A stretch of 64,000 nt of DNA, from assembly GCA_013180625.2 (NCBI GenBank), contig SNVD02006085.1:176057-240056 (forward strand), given 5' to 3'. The notes below the pieces were generated by a model that did no database searches, was not told the DNA's origin, and saw nothing but the letters and a program-made list of their open reading frames with translations. Source of the stretch: Boswellia sacra (Eukaryota; Streptophyta; Magnoliopsida; Sapindales; Burseraceae). Positions 1 through 10,356 of this stretch are shown here, piece by piece. Position 1 is the first letter of the stretch. Each line of letters starts with the position of its first letter. Made by a program: the position numbers and the translations under genes.

Positions 1-2476
1 GAGCTTCAGCTTCTTTTAGAACATTTGATATAGCATCCGACTCAAACCTACTGGTGATGAACATAATATCATTCTCACCCTCAAGAAGCTCTTCTCTTCG
101 CTTCCTAAGAACAGCCTCATAGCTCCGATGGACAAACTCTGTGACAGTTTCCCTCTTCTTACCCTCTTCAAGGCAGAGATCCTCCACTGCCTGCAATGCT
201 TCTTCATAGCTCAAATGCTCACATTTTCTCTCACAAAGGCTCTGTAGGTGATAAAACTCCTTCTCAAGAGTCTGGAGGATTTCCATTCCCTGATGTGTTT
301 TGTCTTCTTTTACACGCATCCATGATGTCAAATGCTCTCCACAAGAAGGACCTGCAAAAATCCAGGACAGCAAAGCATCTGCATCCACTGAACCCCCACT
401 TTCATGGCTGACATTAACAGAAGTTGCATCACCTCTTACAGCGTCACCAGATATATTTTCAGCTGGTAGTAGGTGTTCATCCAAAAGGAGAAATGATGAA
501 TCTCCATTAAGAACAATCTTCTCTTTAATCTCAAGACCTTGAGAGCCTTTTGTTGCACCATCCACAGAATTACCCTTCTCAGAATATCTACCCAACCCAC
601 AAGAATGAGATAGTTCCTGTAAGAACTTGACAACTTTTCTGAGCTGGGAAGCTCCCAAAAAGCAGATGCACATGGGTGTTTGATCCACACCATGATTCAG
701 AAGCTGAGAACCAGAAGCCAATCCTTGCAGCTCATCCATCGTGTACTGTATTACCTTGCTAAGATGGCTTGCTGCAAGATATTTGTGTCTAATAAGCAGC
801 TCCAGTAAAGCATGAATTCTTTCAAGTAGCTTTGCACGCTCAGTGTCATCAGACACTGGCCAACCATCAATAAGGGGATACACAATAGACCCCTGGTTAC
901 CATCACATTCTTTACACTGGTTGCTCACAATTTTTTCACAATCATCACCCTCAACGGCAGTACAATTAAAATTATCCCCCAAATTTTCCTTCTCAGGTGA
1001 AGAATCCCATGCATCTTTAAAGCAATCATCATACTCCTCATTATGGTTACCAGAGTAGAAATCCTCACCAACTTCAGAATCCCGAGATTTTGATTGATTT
1101 CGCCCCAGCATTTTAACTGCTGCTAGAATATCCAAAGGCTTCCAAGAACAATTCAGAATCATATCAATCCACTCATTGTCAATACTCTGAGGCAAAACGG
1201 CCTGCATTTTAGGCAGCAAATTCCCCATATGTTCCTGCACAACATGGTGCATATGTGACTCTGAATCTGAAAACTTCTCATTACACCTACAACAAACCCA
1301 AAACCTCCATGTCTTATTTTCCTCAGCAAATGTCAATGCCTCTGCTAGAACCTCACTCGCCAAACTATCCTTCAATAACCCAAAATGAGCTTTAATATCA
1401 GAAACACGTACCTTAAGCAACTCTCTCTTCATTTCCAAACTCATGGAATTCCAATATGATTTCACAAAATCCCTTCTCTCTTCTTTGGACCCGTTTTTCC
1501 TCAGATTATTTCCCAACTTCCTCCTCTCTCTTTCTCTCTTCTCGGTCCCTACCAACCCAGAATCCCCAGACCTCTCCCCATCATTATTATGTTGAAACTG
1601 ACCCGTCTCTGATTTTTGTTGCAACAATCTAGCAGCAGCAACCCTAACCTCGATCTCTTTTCGTCTCTCTTCAGGAGTTTTGGTGGCTTTTTTAATCTCA
1701 TTGGGTCTCCTAGCTTGAACTAATCTAACCTCCATTGGGTCCTCAGTCACTCTTCTAATAGGAATCAACCTAAACTTCTCCTCACCAGTCCCTAAGTTCT
1801 TCATCCACGTAGAAATCGAAGCAATGTTTGATTTCTGTATCAAGCTCCTCAGCTCACTCTGCACGTGCGCAATTCGCGCTTCTGCTGTCAAAATTTTCTG
1901 CTGACTCTCGTCCTGTAGGCTCTCCTTAGCAGGATCTATAGGATTCTCAATAGCTAACGCACGCTCACACTCTTGAACTACCTCTTCATATTCCTTGCCG
2001 TCATTGGCAGCCTCGTACAATAGATTCGCATAGAAATGGGCGAATTCAATAGAGTTTGGCGATAACTCCACCGCTTTCTTAGCCGATTCAATCGCGTTCT
2101 TCAAATGCCGCTGTTTCGAATTCAAATCATCAATGATCGAAGCCACCTTCACACACACGGTCCCCTGCACGCGGTGAATCAGAGCCACATACGCCGAGTT
2201 CTCATGGCGCGAACACGACTCCTTCATCAACCTCAACGCTTTGGTGTGGTTCCCACGCCGAAGCGCCGTTAGGGCACGCTCGCACTCCAGCTTGATCGTG
2301 TTGTACGTCGAACCAACGCCGCCGCCGGCTCCTTCCGATTCCGACGGCTCCGTTTTAGCGTGGTCCTTAGACAGTGCATCCGGTACCGCACACGGCTCAG
2401 CTTCAACAGCCGCCGCAGCCACCGGCGGTTGCGGTTGTTTAGAGCGAGGAGCAGTAGCTTTCTTCTTATGCCCCAT
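1..2476 (-). CDS. Ubiquitin carboxyl-terminal hydrolase-related protein (DUF627/DUF629), N-terminal 825 residues, partial
   Basis: The reading frame is open from the ATG at 2474-2476 to the left edge with no stop, so the gene continues outside the window. The start MGHKKK followed by a low-complexity Pro/Ala stretch matches plant proteins annotated as ubiquitin carboxyl-terminal hydrolase-related (DUF627, DUF629). Residues ~65-175 form a helical TPR-like DUF627 region (RALTALRRGN; later AKKAVELSPNS and FYANLLYEAA). Around residues 393-416 is a C2H2-like finger, with CCRC followed by HMHH and EH, as is usual at DUF629. A very charged stretch (RRKEIEVRVAAARLL, EKRERERRKL) lies between. The peptidase-C19-like domain of this family is C-terminal and would lie beyond position 1, so neither activity nor loss of catalytic residues can be judged. 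A TTAA tetranucleotide run sits immediately upstream of the start. A possible 5'-UTR splice donor (CAA/GTAAGT, near 2575) suggests a leader intron. Confidence 0.85.
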   Translation of the reverse strand, partial: MGHKKKATAPRSKQPQPPVAAAAVEAEPCAVPDALSKDHAKTEPSESEGAGGGVGSTYNTIKLECERALTALRRGNHTKALRLMKESCSRHENSAYVALIHRVQGTVCVKVASIIDDLNSKQRHLKNAIESAKKAVELSPNSIEFAHFYANLLYEAANDGKEYEEVVQECERALAIENPIDPAKESLQDESQQKILTAEARIAHVQSELRSLIQKSNIASISTWMKNLGTGEEKFRLIPIRRVTEDPMEVRLVQARRPNEIKKATKTPEERRKEIEVRVAAARLLQQKSETGQFQHNNDGERSGDSGLVGTEKRERERRKLGNNLRKNGSKEERRDFVKSYWNSMSLEMKRELLKVRVSDIKAHFGLLKDSLASEVLAEALTFAEENKTWRFWVCCRCNEKFSDSESHMHHVVQEHMGNLLPKMQAVLPQSIDNEWIDMILNCSWKPLDILAAVKMLGRNQSKSRDSEVGEDFYSGNHNEEYDDCFKDAWDSSPEKENLGDNFNCTAVEGDDCEKIVSNQCKECDGNQGSIVYPLIDGWPVSDDTERAKLLERIHALLELLIRHKYLAASHLSKVIQYTMDELQGLASGSQLLNHGVDQTPMCICFLGASQLRKVVKFLQELSHSCGLGRYSEKGNSVDGATKGSQGLEIKEKIVLNGDSSFLLLDEHLLPAENISGDAVRGDATSVNVSHESGGSVDADALLSWIFAGPSCGEHLTSWMRVKEDKTHQGMEILQTLEKEFYHLQSLCERKCEHLSYEEALQAVEDLCLEEGKKRETVTEFVHRSYEAVLRKRREELLEGENDIMFITSRFESDAISNVLKEAEA

Positions 2477-2909
2477 TAATTAATTAATTAATTAAAATCG
2501 ATTTTACTACATGCATATAATATCTCCTATCTATCTTCCTTTCTATCAAGAGAAGACGAGCGAGAAGAGGAACACTTACTTGAAATTAAGAAAAATGTTG
2601 AGGGGTAAAGTAGGGATTACAGAGTGTTAACGGAGACGGAAACGGATCGGCGGTGAAATCGATGAATTGGAGAAAGTGAAGAGCTTAGGCTTTAGGAGAC
2701 TGACGGAAAGCGTGACAGACAGAGAAGTGAACACCTAACCCATGGAAGTGGAAGGGGGTGAGGTTTGAGCTTTGAGTTTAAGTTTGATTTTGATGAGAAA
2801 AGGATGGATTAAGGAATGTTGTTTTGTGGGTTATGTTTATTTTTATATAACAATTAAATTATTAATTAACTTTACTAATTTTTTTATTAATTTTTATGTC
2901 ATTGTCCGC

Positions 2910-2971
<62 letters not shown>

Positions 2972-4117
2972 GTTTCTTTCTTTAAAATGGTAGTAATTAT
3001 GTGATATAAAGACATATAATTATACTTAAAGCAATTAAATAATGTTAAGGTTACTGCTATCTATCATCAAATCGGCTTGCCTTTTTTTTCAAATGGTTAG
3101 GGGAGGGGCTTAGCCTTTTCTGTTGGGTTGCTGTTAATGTAATGATAGAGAACAGATTCATTTTCAAAAAGAGGCCAATTATGTGAATTAATTCTAATAA
3201 TTTTACCTTTTGCAGTGATACAACAGTGGTCGAGAATTTTTATATATAGCAATTATTAATTCTGGAAAAATACTCCTAGCACATGTTGCAATTTTGTTAA
3301 CGTCTTAATTATTTGATTCTGTAGAAAGGTTTTTTTTTTATATTTATTTGAAATGTAGTTGTCATACCAAACAAATCGAGATTGATGTATACTTGCAGCT
3401 GTAAACTAAAGCGCAAACATTTGGAACCAACAAATGTTCTTTAACTTCTACGTAAGTATTCTACTGGAGAAATGAGATTTTCCCACCAACCACCACTACC
3501 GGGTCTAAGTACCTGTGTCATCTAATATAATTTATCTTCGTCAAGGAATGAGTTTGGAGATTTCATCTATGACTTTAAGGAGGATAGGAAGAATAATAAT
3601 AATAACAATATCAGATACCAAATGGTCACTAACTCATCATCATACTATGAGTTATGACGATTTGGTGCTGAATATTGCCAAGAACCAGCCATGAAGAAAG
3701 AACAATGCGTACGAACTAGCGCAGCAACTCGGGCACTGTTGTTCACTTTTCAATATTTTACATGCAAAAGCTTCATGGAACACTATAGATGAAAGATGGT
3801 TTCAGTTTGATATAGTATCGCTGAACACATTGCATAGCAACTATACATCACAGGGAGGCCAAAAAGAAGTGGATAATTCTACACAACAGAATCCTTATTG
3901 CCTGGATCTCATCCAGAACGGACAGCCACACTTGTCATAGTTAGCAAATTATGAATCATAGAACAAGAACTACAATCAAAAATAAAATCTGGCTTCAATT
4001 TTTCATTTACATTTTCTAAGCAGTTGCACATAATTTAAGTACACAGTAATGCTAGATATCGGAACAACTGGTCTACCTCCTCACAAAATTGTGTTAATGA
4101 ACAAAATGCGCAATCAA
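2477..4117. other. Intergenic: promoter/5' leader of the DUF629 gene and 3' flank of the PPR gene
   Basis: No credible coding region. The left ~250 bp should hold the 5' leader and promoter of the leftward DUF629 gene; the right few hundred bp should hold the 3' UTR of the leftward PPR gene. The middle is AT-rich with a TA microsatellite. The 73-aa reading frame here is the microsatellite read as Ile-Tyr repeats. Confidence 0.6.
2913..2966. repeat. (TA)27 microsatellite
   Basis: Uninterrupted TA dinucleotide run of about 54 bp in the spacer upstream of the DUF629 gene. Likely length-polymorphic. Confidence 0.95.
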
Positions 4118-6688
4118 TCAGAGCAAATGCATCCGCTCCACATAAGATTGGAGCAACCATTTATTAAGAGCCTCCCCACACCCTACAAAACACCCAGAAT
4201 TGCCATTTTCCATGAAAAATGGGAAGCTAAAAATATGCAGCAGTTCCTGAACTGCCTGCCTCACCAGAGAAGTTCCTGTAACCCTGCTACGGCGTCCCCA
4301 GCCAGTCACTATATCTATCCGACTGGGACTAACCCCAGATACTAGCATTTGCTTGCGAAACCAGGCAAGTGTCCTAGAGAGGGCTATCACAGCAGTGCCA
4401 TCTGACATCACATGCAGATTAATAAGCCAATAACATGAACTTTTCTCTTTAACAGCATCTGGATATACATTCTTCTGCACAGCAACCTCCCAAACCGAGC
4501 CAGCCTCCTCCTTCAGGCCTGACTTATGAAGAAAATCCACCACAGCATCTACAAGTCCCCTCTTGCTTTCTCTATCCTCACTGTGCATCATATCCAAGAA
4601 CTTGCTCACATGATCTCGCACATTCTGACCATCAGGTCCTGCTGATGGCATGGAAAGCAAGAACATATGTGCAGGGTGTCTTGTTACTGACATAAGCTCA
4701 TGACAAAACCCCATATCATATGGTGACCGTGCTTCTGTACAACAACTTAGGAGCAAGGTATAGGTTTGCAAAGAAGGCTTTAGACCCAATGTCAACATTT
4801 CCTGCAATAAGTTATAAGCATCTGACAGCCTATGCACCCTAAGGAAAGCACTAAGAAGGGAATTGCAAGTAGGCACATTAGGGCGTAAACCTGCATGGAG
4901 CATGGCCAGATACCACTCCCAAGCCTTCATAACATTACCAGTCTTTCCCCACAAATCTACTAAAAGGCCATAAACAGGTTCATCAGGAACCCAATTTTTA
5001 CGTCTCATCTCAAAAAAAACAACTTCTGCTTCATCAAGATAGCCACAATGTCCAAGAACTTCCATTACTATGCTGTAAGTCACTTTGTCTGGCTCAAATC
5101 CTGCATTCTGCATCTCTCGGTAAAGCTTTAATGCAGTGGGATAATTCCTAGCCTTAGCTTGCAAAGCAATCATGATATTGTAGGTCACAAGATTAGGAAC
5201 ACAACCCTGATCAACCATCTCACAGAAAAGTCTGTCTGCAGCAGGTAAATTGCCAGCTTTTCCGAGGCAGTTGATCATAACACTGTAAGTAAATGTGTCA
5301 GGAGTAAGACCAGCTGACTGCATCTTTTGATACATGTCCATAGCAACATCAAGAAAACCAGCTTTTGCATGAATGTCAATTAGTGTGCAATAGGTAACAC
5401 GATCAGGTTCACAACCCACTTTTTGCATTTGATTGAACACTTCAATGGCTTTGTTCAGGTAGTTTGCACGTCCATAACTGTGAATAATACGGTTGTATGT
5501 CACAACATTTGGCTTGCATCCATCCCTTAACATTTGGTCAAGCAATTTGTTTATTGCCCCAAACTGCCTAGAACGACCAAGGATGCCCACCATAGTTGTA
5601 TAAGTATGTTCATCATGCTTGAACCCAGCTTGCCGTTTCAACCAATAGAAAAAGCCAAGAGCAACCGAATGATCTTGAAGCTGCTTCAGAACTTGGTTTG
5701 CTTGATATGCATCCATTGAATAGTTAAAACTTCCAAGAGCATCTTCTGCTGCAGGGCCCCACTTCAACTGCTGCAATATGTTAGACACATTTTCCACAAC
5801 ATTCCCAGTGCTTGTAGACTGCCTAGAAGTTGGAGCAATTGCAGCTGGCACTTTCATTTGTCTGGAGGATTTATTGAAACCTTCTGAAACATGCTCCATA
5901 TACTTTTCATCTGACTTCGTTAGATTGGAATTATAATTTGAAGTAAAGTGACTTGAATGAGCTTTGGACCTCTGTGGTATAGTCCTCCTCCTATCACAAG
6001 TATATGCAGATACACTATGATTTTTCAGGGAATTTCCAGTTGCATTTTGAACTCTCTTGCAACCTCGAGTGAAATTTGATTTATCGTCTTTATCTTTCAC
6101 ACCATGATAGTTACTTGAAGGATTTGATTTTGATCCCGTTGTTGTCTCATCCGACGATTTCGGGTGAACTTTGGAAAAATTTTCTCTCTTAATGGTCCTC
6201 ACATTTGTGGATTTTATAGTCGATACTGGTGTTGTGGAATCAACCATACAGTTTGTAGTAGACTTTATTAGTCCAATCCCATCTAAACGAGGAAGCCTAG
6301 AATTGACTAAATCAGAGACAAGACCCATAGCAACCATACCAGCCTTAACAACCTGGTCACTAATGGGAGGTGATGCGGGCACATCCTTTTGGACAGCAAC
6401 ATCAATGCCACTAGCATAACTAACAGAATCTGACCTACTTATAGAACTGGGAGCAGATAACCTCTCTGTTTTGCGAGAACCCACCACTTTTACAGCATCA
6501 CCCAAAATAGTGGAACCTACTCTGGCTGATGTGGATGACATTTGTGTGTTATGCTGTCTTCGTGAAACACAAGATTCATCCTCAGAGCAGGTACATGAAC
6601 TCCCATCTGATGCACTACATCGTGAACCATTAACAAAAAATAACCGAGCACTGCTTGAAAGGTTAGTGAGCTGTTTTGCTCGCAACAT
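4118..6688 (-). CDS. Pentatricopeptide repeat protein with C-terminal SMR domain (PPR-SMR), At1g18900/At1g74750 type
   Basis: The coding sequence is a single exon of 856 aa. I chose the ATG at 6686-6688 (MLRAKQLTNL) because the upstream in-frame ATG lies before a good acceptor (TTTGCAG/ATTATG at 6692). The N-terminus is rich in Arg, Ser and Leu, as in organellar targeting peptides. Residues ~1-330 are Ser/Thr/Lys-rich and disordered. Residues ~350-650 hold at least eight 35-residue PPR units with recurring VTYN.I, A...F..M and G..P(D/N) signatures. Residues ~755-845 form a small MutS-related domain, recognisable by INLHVMSDGTA and the TGWGRRS loop. PPR tracts bind organellar RNA; SMR domains in this class are linked to nucleic-acid binding or cleavage. 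Architecture and length match the Arabidopsis At1g18900/At1g74750 pair, which by locus number lies next to CPK10/CPK30, and a CPK10/30-type gene follows downstream here. No frameshift seen. Confidence 0.9.
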   Translation of the reverse strand: MLRAKQLTNLSSSARLFFVNGSRCSASDGSSCTCSEDESCVSRRQHNTQMSSTSARVGSTILGDAVKVVGSRKTERLSAPSSISRSDSVSYASGIDVAVQKDVPASPPISDQVVKAGMVAMGLVSDLVNSRLPRLDGIGLIKSTTNCMVDSTTPVSTIKSTNVRTIKRENFSKVHPKSSDETTTGSKSNPSSNYHGVKDKDDKSNFTRGCKRVQNATGNSLKNHSVSAYTCDRRRTIPQRSKAHSSHFTSNYNSNLTKSDEKYMEHVSEGFNKSSRQMKVPAAIAPTSRQSTSTGNVVENVSNILQQLKWGPAAEDALGSFNYSMDAYQANQVLKQLQDHSVALGFFYWLKRQAGFKHDEHTYTTMVGILGRSRQFGAINKLLDQMLRDGCKPNVVTYNRIIHSYGRANYLNKAIEVFNQMQKVGCEPDRVTYCTLIDIHAKAGFLDVAMDMYQKMQSAGLTPDTFTYSVMINCLGKAGNLPAADRLFCEMVDQGCVPNLVTYNIMIALQAKARNYPTALKLYREMQNAGFEPDKVTYSIVMEVLGHCGYLDEAEVVFFEMRRKNWVPDEPVYGLLVDLWGKTGNVMKAWEWYLAMLHAGLRPNVPTCNSLLSAFLRVHRLSDAYNLLQEMLTLGLKPSLQTYTLLLSCCTEARSPYDMGFCHELMSVTRHPAHMFLLSMPSAGPDGQNVRDHVSKFLDMMHSEDRESKRGLVDAVVDFLHKSGLKEEAGSVWEVAVQKNVYPDAVKEKSSCYWLINLHVMSDGTAVIALSRTLAWFRKQMLVSGVSPSRIDIVTGWGRRSRVTGTSLVRQAVQELLHIFSFPFFMENGNSGCFVGCGEALNKWLLQSYVERMHLL

Positions 6689-8880
6689 AATCTGCAAATA
6701 CCATAAAAAGTTAATATAATACATATCGAAACATCCATTCTCATCATCTCAAGCAATAATGCACTCATTTTTAAACTTAAGCACGTCAGTCAGCAATACA
6801 GGGCCACTGTGCTAAGGATATTCATGGGTTGTATGCCCCCTCACTGCTGCAAGAGAAGAGTATACAAGCTACTAGACATCCCAGCCAATGCAACAAATGT
6901 ACAGCTTAGTATCATGTGAGCATTATACTATTCCATCCAATGAATCAAGGGAACACAACTGCTCAGATTAAAATTAATATAGTAAAGCCACCAGGGGACA
7001 GTTTTATAGAACATGGCAACAGAGAAAAGTCTAGGTGTTAATCAGTAGCAATGTATAATGTTAGAAATATTCAGTCCTAAACCTTTTTCTAGGTGGAGTT
7101 GTATGATATGCACCAAAGGTTGTTAAACTAAACAGTAAAAATAATAATAATAATTAAAACTAAAAATGAAAAAGGTACAAATACCAAGAGCAAAAATATC
7201 ATATAGTAGACAAATAACTAAAACAAACAACAGATTATGTAACTAAATTATTTGTGTTTGCAAATTACATAGTAGCTCTTGAAGAAGTTTGTCACAACTC
7301 TACCCTGCCTAAGACATTTCAAAGAGATGAACCTGATATAAATACACCATCCAAATGCCCAGAACAATTGCTTGACTCCTTACCTATAAAACTTTTCAAA
7401 GACTGAATTAGAAAACAATGTTAACAAAATAGATATGCATTTTAATTGGTGCTGTCGAAGATATTTTGGGCAAAGGGCATAAAGGACTGCCTTAACATCT
7501 GTGTACAGTTTCCCTTCTGTTCCTCTGAGAGTGCCTCTCTCCCACACTGTTATCCAATCAGTCTCTCCCCCAATATAACACAATGCATAACTCACATTCT
7601 TCCCCTTAAGTCTCACTGATTATGCATTTTGTTCTCTTTCTAACCTATCCTACAAAACGCATCCCCCTCTCTTGATGACACTTTCACTAATCAAAAAGGA
7701 ATGCAAGTAGGAGGTGATATTAGCCTCAGCAATGACAGGATTAACGTTGGATAAGGTAGGCGCAAGCAGCTACTATAAAGAGGATTTGGTGGTGGGCTGG
7801 TGGCATTGGAATAACATATCTCTTGATAATGCTCGCGGTAGTAGTAGTAACAAAAACCATAGGAAGGAGCACTGCATTTTTGTTCTGACATTCACATAAG
7901 AGGCAATAGGTGAGATCTGGATAATGATTGCAACAGTACTTATGGCAAAGGTAGTAGAATGAGGAAAATACAGAGCTTTTTATTTTGATAGTTTTTTTCT
8001 TTTTCCTTTGTTTGCTTCAATCTCTATGCAACAAACAGTAGTAAGCAGCATAACAAAATTCAATGTAAATATTTTCGTACTCTATTAATTCCAAAAAAAT
8101 ACATCAAATTCAAGTTGCTTCATCACATGGCAATTTGGAAGCTACCATTCTCGCTTTTGAGAGCAAAATCTTGCTTCAAGTGAACAAAAAATACTTCCAA
8201 AATTCCAACTTTACATCGCCACTAACAAATAAATACACCAAAGCATATAATAATCCACAACATCTTAAATCTACAATCAAATTGCTTGCTTTTCACAAAT
8301 CAGAAGGTCATTGTTTCTCTCAGAAAGACTCAAAAACAAAATATCCAGTATGCTAACGGAACCATCATAACCACAATCAAACAAACAAGCTTTCAGTTTT
8401 CACACAAAAACAAGTTAAAAATCACAACTTTACCACTCAAAATACATTCTTATATCCATCTAATCGCAAAAATACATAAACAGCACAACCACGTTCAGCT
8501 CATCTAGTAAAGAACATGAAACCCATCTTCTCAGTCATCAAAAACGAGATGAAATAGCTAAAATACCCACAAGTGATAACACAAAGAAAAGGTCATTGTA
8601 ACAGCAAAAAGCAACAAAACAGCATATAACCCAGTAAAGAATGACTCAACGAATACACAAATAATAAGATCATTAGAAGAGAGGTACCTGCATATGGTGT
8701 CTAAAGCTACCAGGTGTGTTAAAATGAAAGTAAATAGAAACAGAAAATTTTGAAAATTGAAAAGAGAAAGAGAGAGGCGGCTCTCTTCTTTGCTGTGTCA
8801 ACTCCCGAGTTTTTTCCAAGCAAGTTGGGGTGGCTGTCAGGTTAGGCTTTCAACTTCATATTCACAAATTTCAAGTCCTT
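6689..8880 (-). other. 5' UTR exon(s) and ~2.0-kb leader intron of the PPR-SMR gene
   Basis: On the minus strand the sequence ACACCATATGCAG/GTACCTC gives a clean donor with the exon edge at 8688, and TTTGCAG/ATTATG gives the acceptor at 6692-6693. The intron would be 6692-8687. The leader upstream of it (8688 to ~8880) is CT-rich on the minus strand, as plant leaders often are. The intron contains only short frames. The longest (7380-7616, minus) has no recognised domain and poor context. Splicing is inferred from motifs only. Confidence 0.55.
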
Positions 8881-10187
8881 TTTAGTCTTTTCAATTTCCA
8901 GCCTACTCGGTTTTTTAAATAAAAATAAATTAAATATTTTTAAAAAAGTAATTAATCACTAAACTTTACACCCAATATATTCCTTCTTTTATCTGATCTC
9001 GTCACCGTTTTTTTTTCTAATTTAATTTTATTTAATTTTAAAATTTCTAAAAAATTATCACAAATTGTTGGTAACATTTGCATAAAAGGAAATAAAGATT
9101 CGTCTCCGAGATTGTCTAGTATCAACTGTGATAGTTTTGGAGACGTGGCGTAATATTAGTGGTCTGCATGCGACAGCTAGATTTTTATTAGATCTAATTT
9201 TCCTTTTTTTAAATTAAAACTAATTTGAAGGGATAAGATTCCCTACACCCCGCTCCATTTGGTAGAGTGTTCAACCGGTTTACTTTGAAATCAAGTACCA
9301 ACTTTTAACTATATTCGTAATTACAAAATATTTTTTTTACCATGATATTATGATCAATTTAGGCAACACGATAATATAACTCAGAAAAATAATTTTTATT
9401 TATGCATCATCTTTGTTTTTAATCTAAATATTATTTTGTTCAACAAACTGTGTATAAAAATTATTAATGCTTGACATCAAAATTTATAAGCATGTTTTCT
9501 TTACTTTTTCTAAGAAGAGCTTAGAAAACATTCAAATTGTTTTTTAACTAGGGAACATTTTAAGTGTTTTTTAATTAAAAATAATTGCAATCATCACTCT
9601 ATTGCATATTAAATAGTAAGCTTTGAATAATAAATTTATCAAGTAATTTTTTAAAGCCTAAGTGAACATAAATAATGGAGCTTCTTGATTGTAATAAACT
9701 TTAATAATGGGTATGAGCACTTACACATAAAGAAATTAGCCGTTATTTACTAAGTGCTTAATTGAAACTTTTTCTCTAAAAAAAAAAGAGACCTAGTGGT
9801 TGTTGATTATACACGCTTTTGAATATTGAACGAGGAAAAATGAGCAATTTTACTTTACAATATTTGATAAAGACATTTAATTAAACATTTTTCTGTGTTG
9901 TTGGGTCAATTAATTGTTTTATGGGTTTGATTTGAAGGAGTCGCAGCCTGCGAGTTGCCACGTCTACGCTTTTTTTCTAGAATCAAGGGCGTGAAAGAAC
10001 GTCAAAGCTCAAAGTCAGAATAATTTACGGCCAACTCTGTCTCAAGTTATGATGATCTAACGGTTACAGTGATTTGACAGAAACAGAAATGTTGGAGGAC
10101 ACGTGGTAATCGGCAACGTGGGCCTCAAGTATCGAGGCCCAAAACCCCAGAAACATCGTCTGGGGTTGCGACATTCAGGTGTTTCTT
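8881..10187. other. AT-rich intergenic DNA, PPR promoter side
   Basis: Very AT-rich with long T and A runs and no supported gene. It should contain the promoter of the leftward PPR gene. The giant MULE begins about 1.3 kb upstream of the PPR leader. Confidence 0.6.
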
Positions 10188-10196
10188 GTTCATCAA
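10188..10196. repeat. Left target-site duplication of the giant MULE (GTTCATCAA)
   Basis: GTTCATCAA lies immediately outside the left inverted repeat and recurs exactly at 47243-47251, directly outside the right one. Nine bp is the canonical Mutator-superfamily duplication length. The next base (G at 10197) is assigned to the element so that both termini start with G. Confidence 0.92.
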
Positions 10197-10251
10197 GTGT
10201 CTGGCTACAATCCTTCTGAAGGACCGGTGCAGCAATTGACTGTGTAAATGG
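10197..10251 (+). repeat. Left terminal inverted repeat of the MULE (55 bp)
   Basis: It starts GTGTCTGGCTACAATCC and ends AAATGG. It pairs with 47188-47242 read in reverse: 54 of 55 positions match, the only difference being T/G at position 2. It includes an odd palindrome, TCCTTCTGAAGGA, a plausible transposase-binding core. Homology stops sharply at both edges of the 55 bp. Confidence 0.95.
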
Positions 10252-10257
10252 ATACAC

Positions 10258-10297
10258 CGTTGGATTAGGTTTTTTATTTTTAGCCTCTAATCCAACG
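10258..10297. repeat. Subterminal hairpin 1, left end
   Basis: CGTTGGATTAG (10258-10268) is exactly complementary to CTAATCCAACG (10287-10297), an 11-bp stem with an 18-nt T-rich loop, a few bases inside the left inverted repeat. Confidence 0.85.
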
Positions 10298-10333
10298 ACT
10301 GTCATTAAATGGTTGTTTGATGCAATTTTTACT

Positions 10334-10356
10334 TGCAACCGGTTATTCCGGTTGCA
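10334..10356. repeat. Subterminal hairpin 2, left end (CCGGTT type)
   Basis: TGCAACCGG, a 5-nt loop TTATT, then CCGGTTGCA: a 9-bp perfect stem 83 bp inside the left inverted repeat. A similar hairpin with the same CCGG core lies inside the right end. Confidence 0.85.

Noticed and set aside
2772..2993. 73-aa frame with poly-(Ile-Tyr)
   Set aside because: Translation of a TA microsatellite.
7380..7616. 78-aa minus-strand frame in the PPR leader intron
   Set aside because: No domain recognised and inside a probable intron; could be an old repeat fragment but unsupported.
9998..10187. Possible extension of the left inverted repeat outward (blocks such as ACTCTGTC and TGATCT with counterparts at 47252-47454)
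   Set aside because: The perfect 9-bp duplication directly abutting the 55-bp repeats fixes the borders there; the outer blocks are short and explained by chance.
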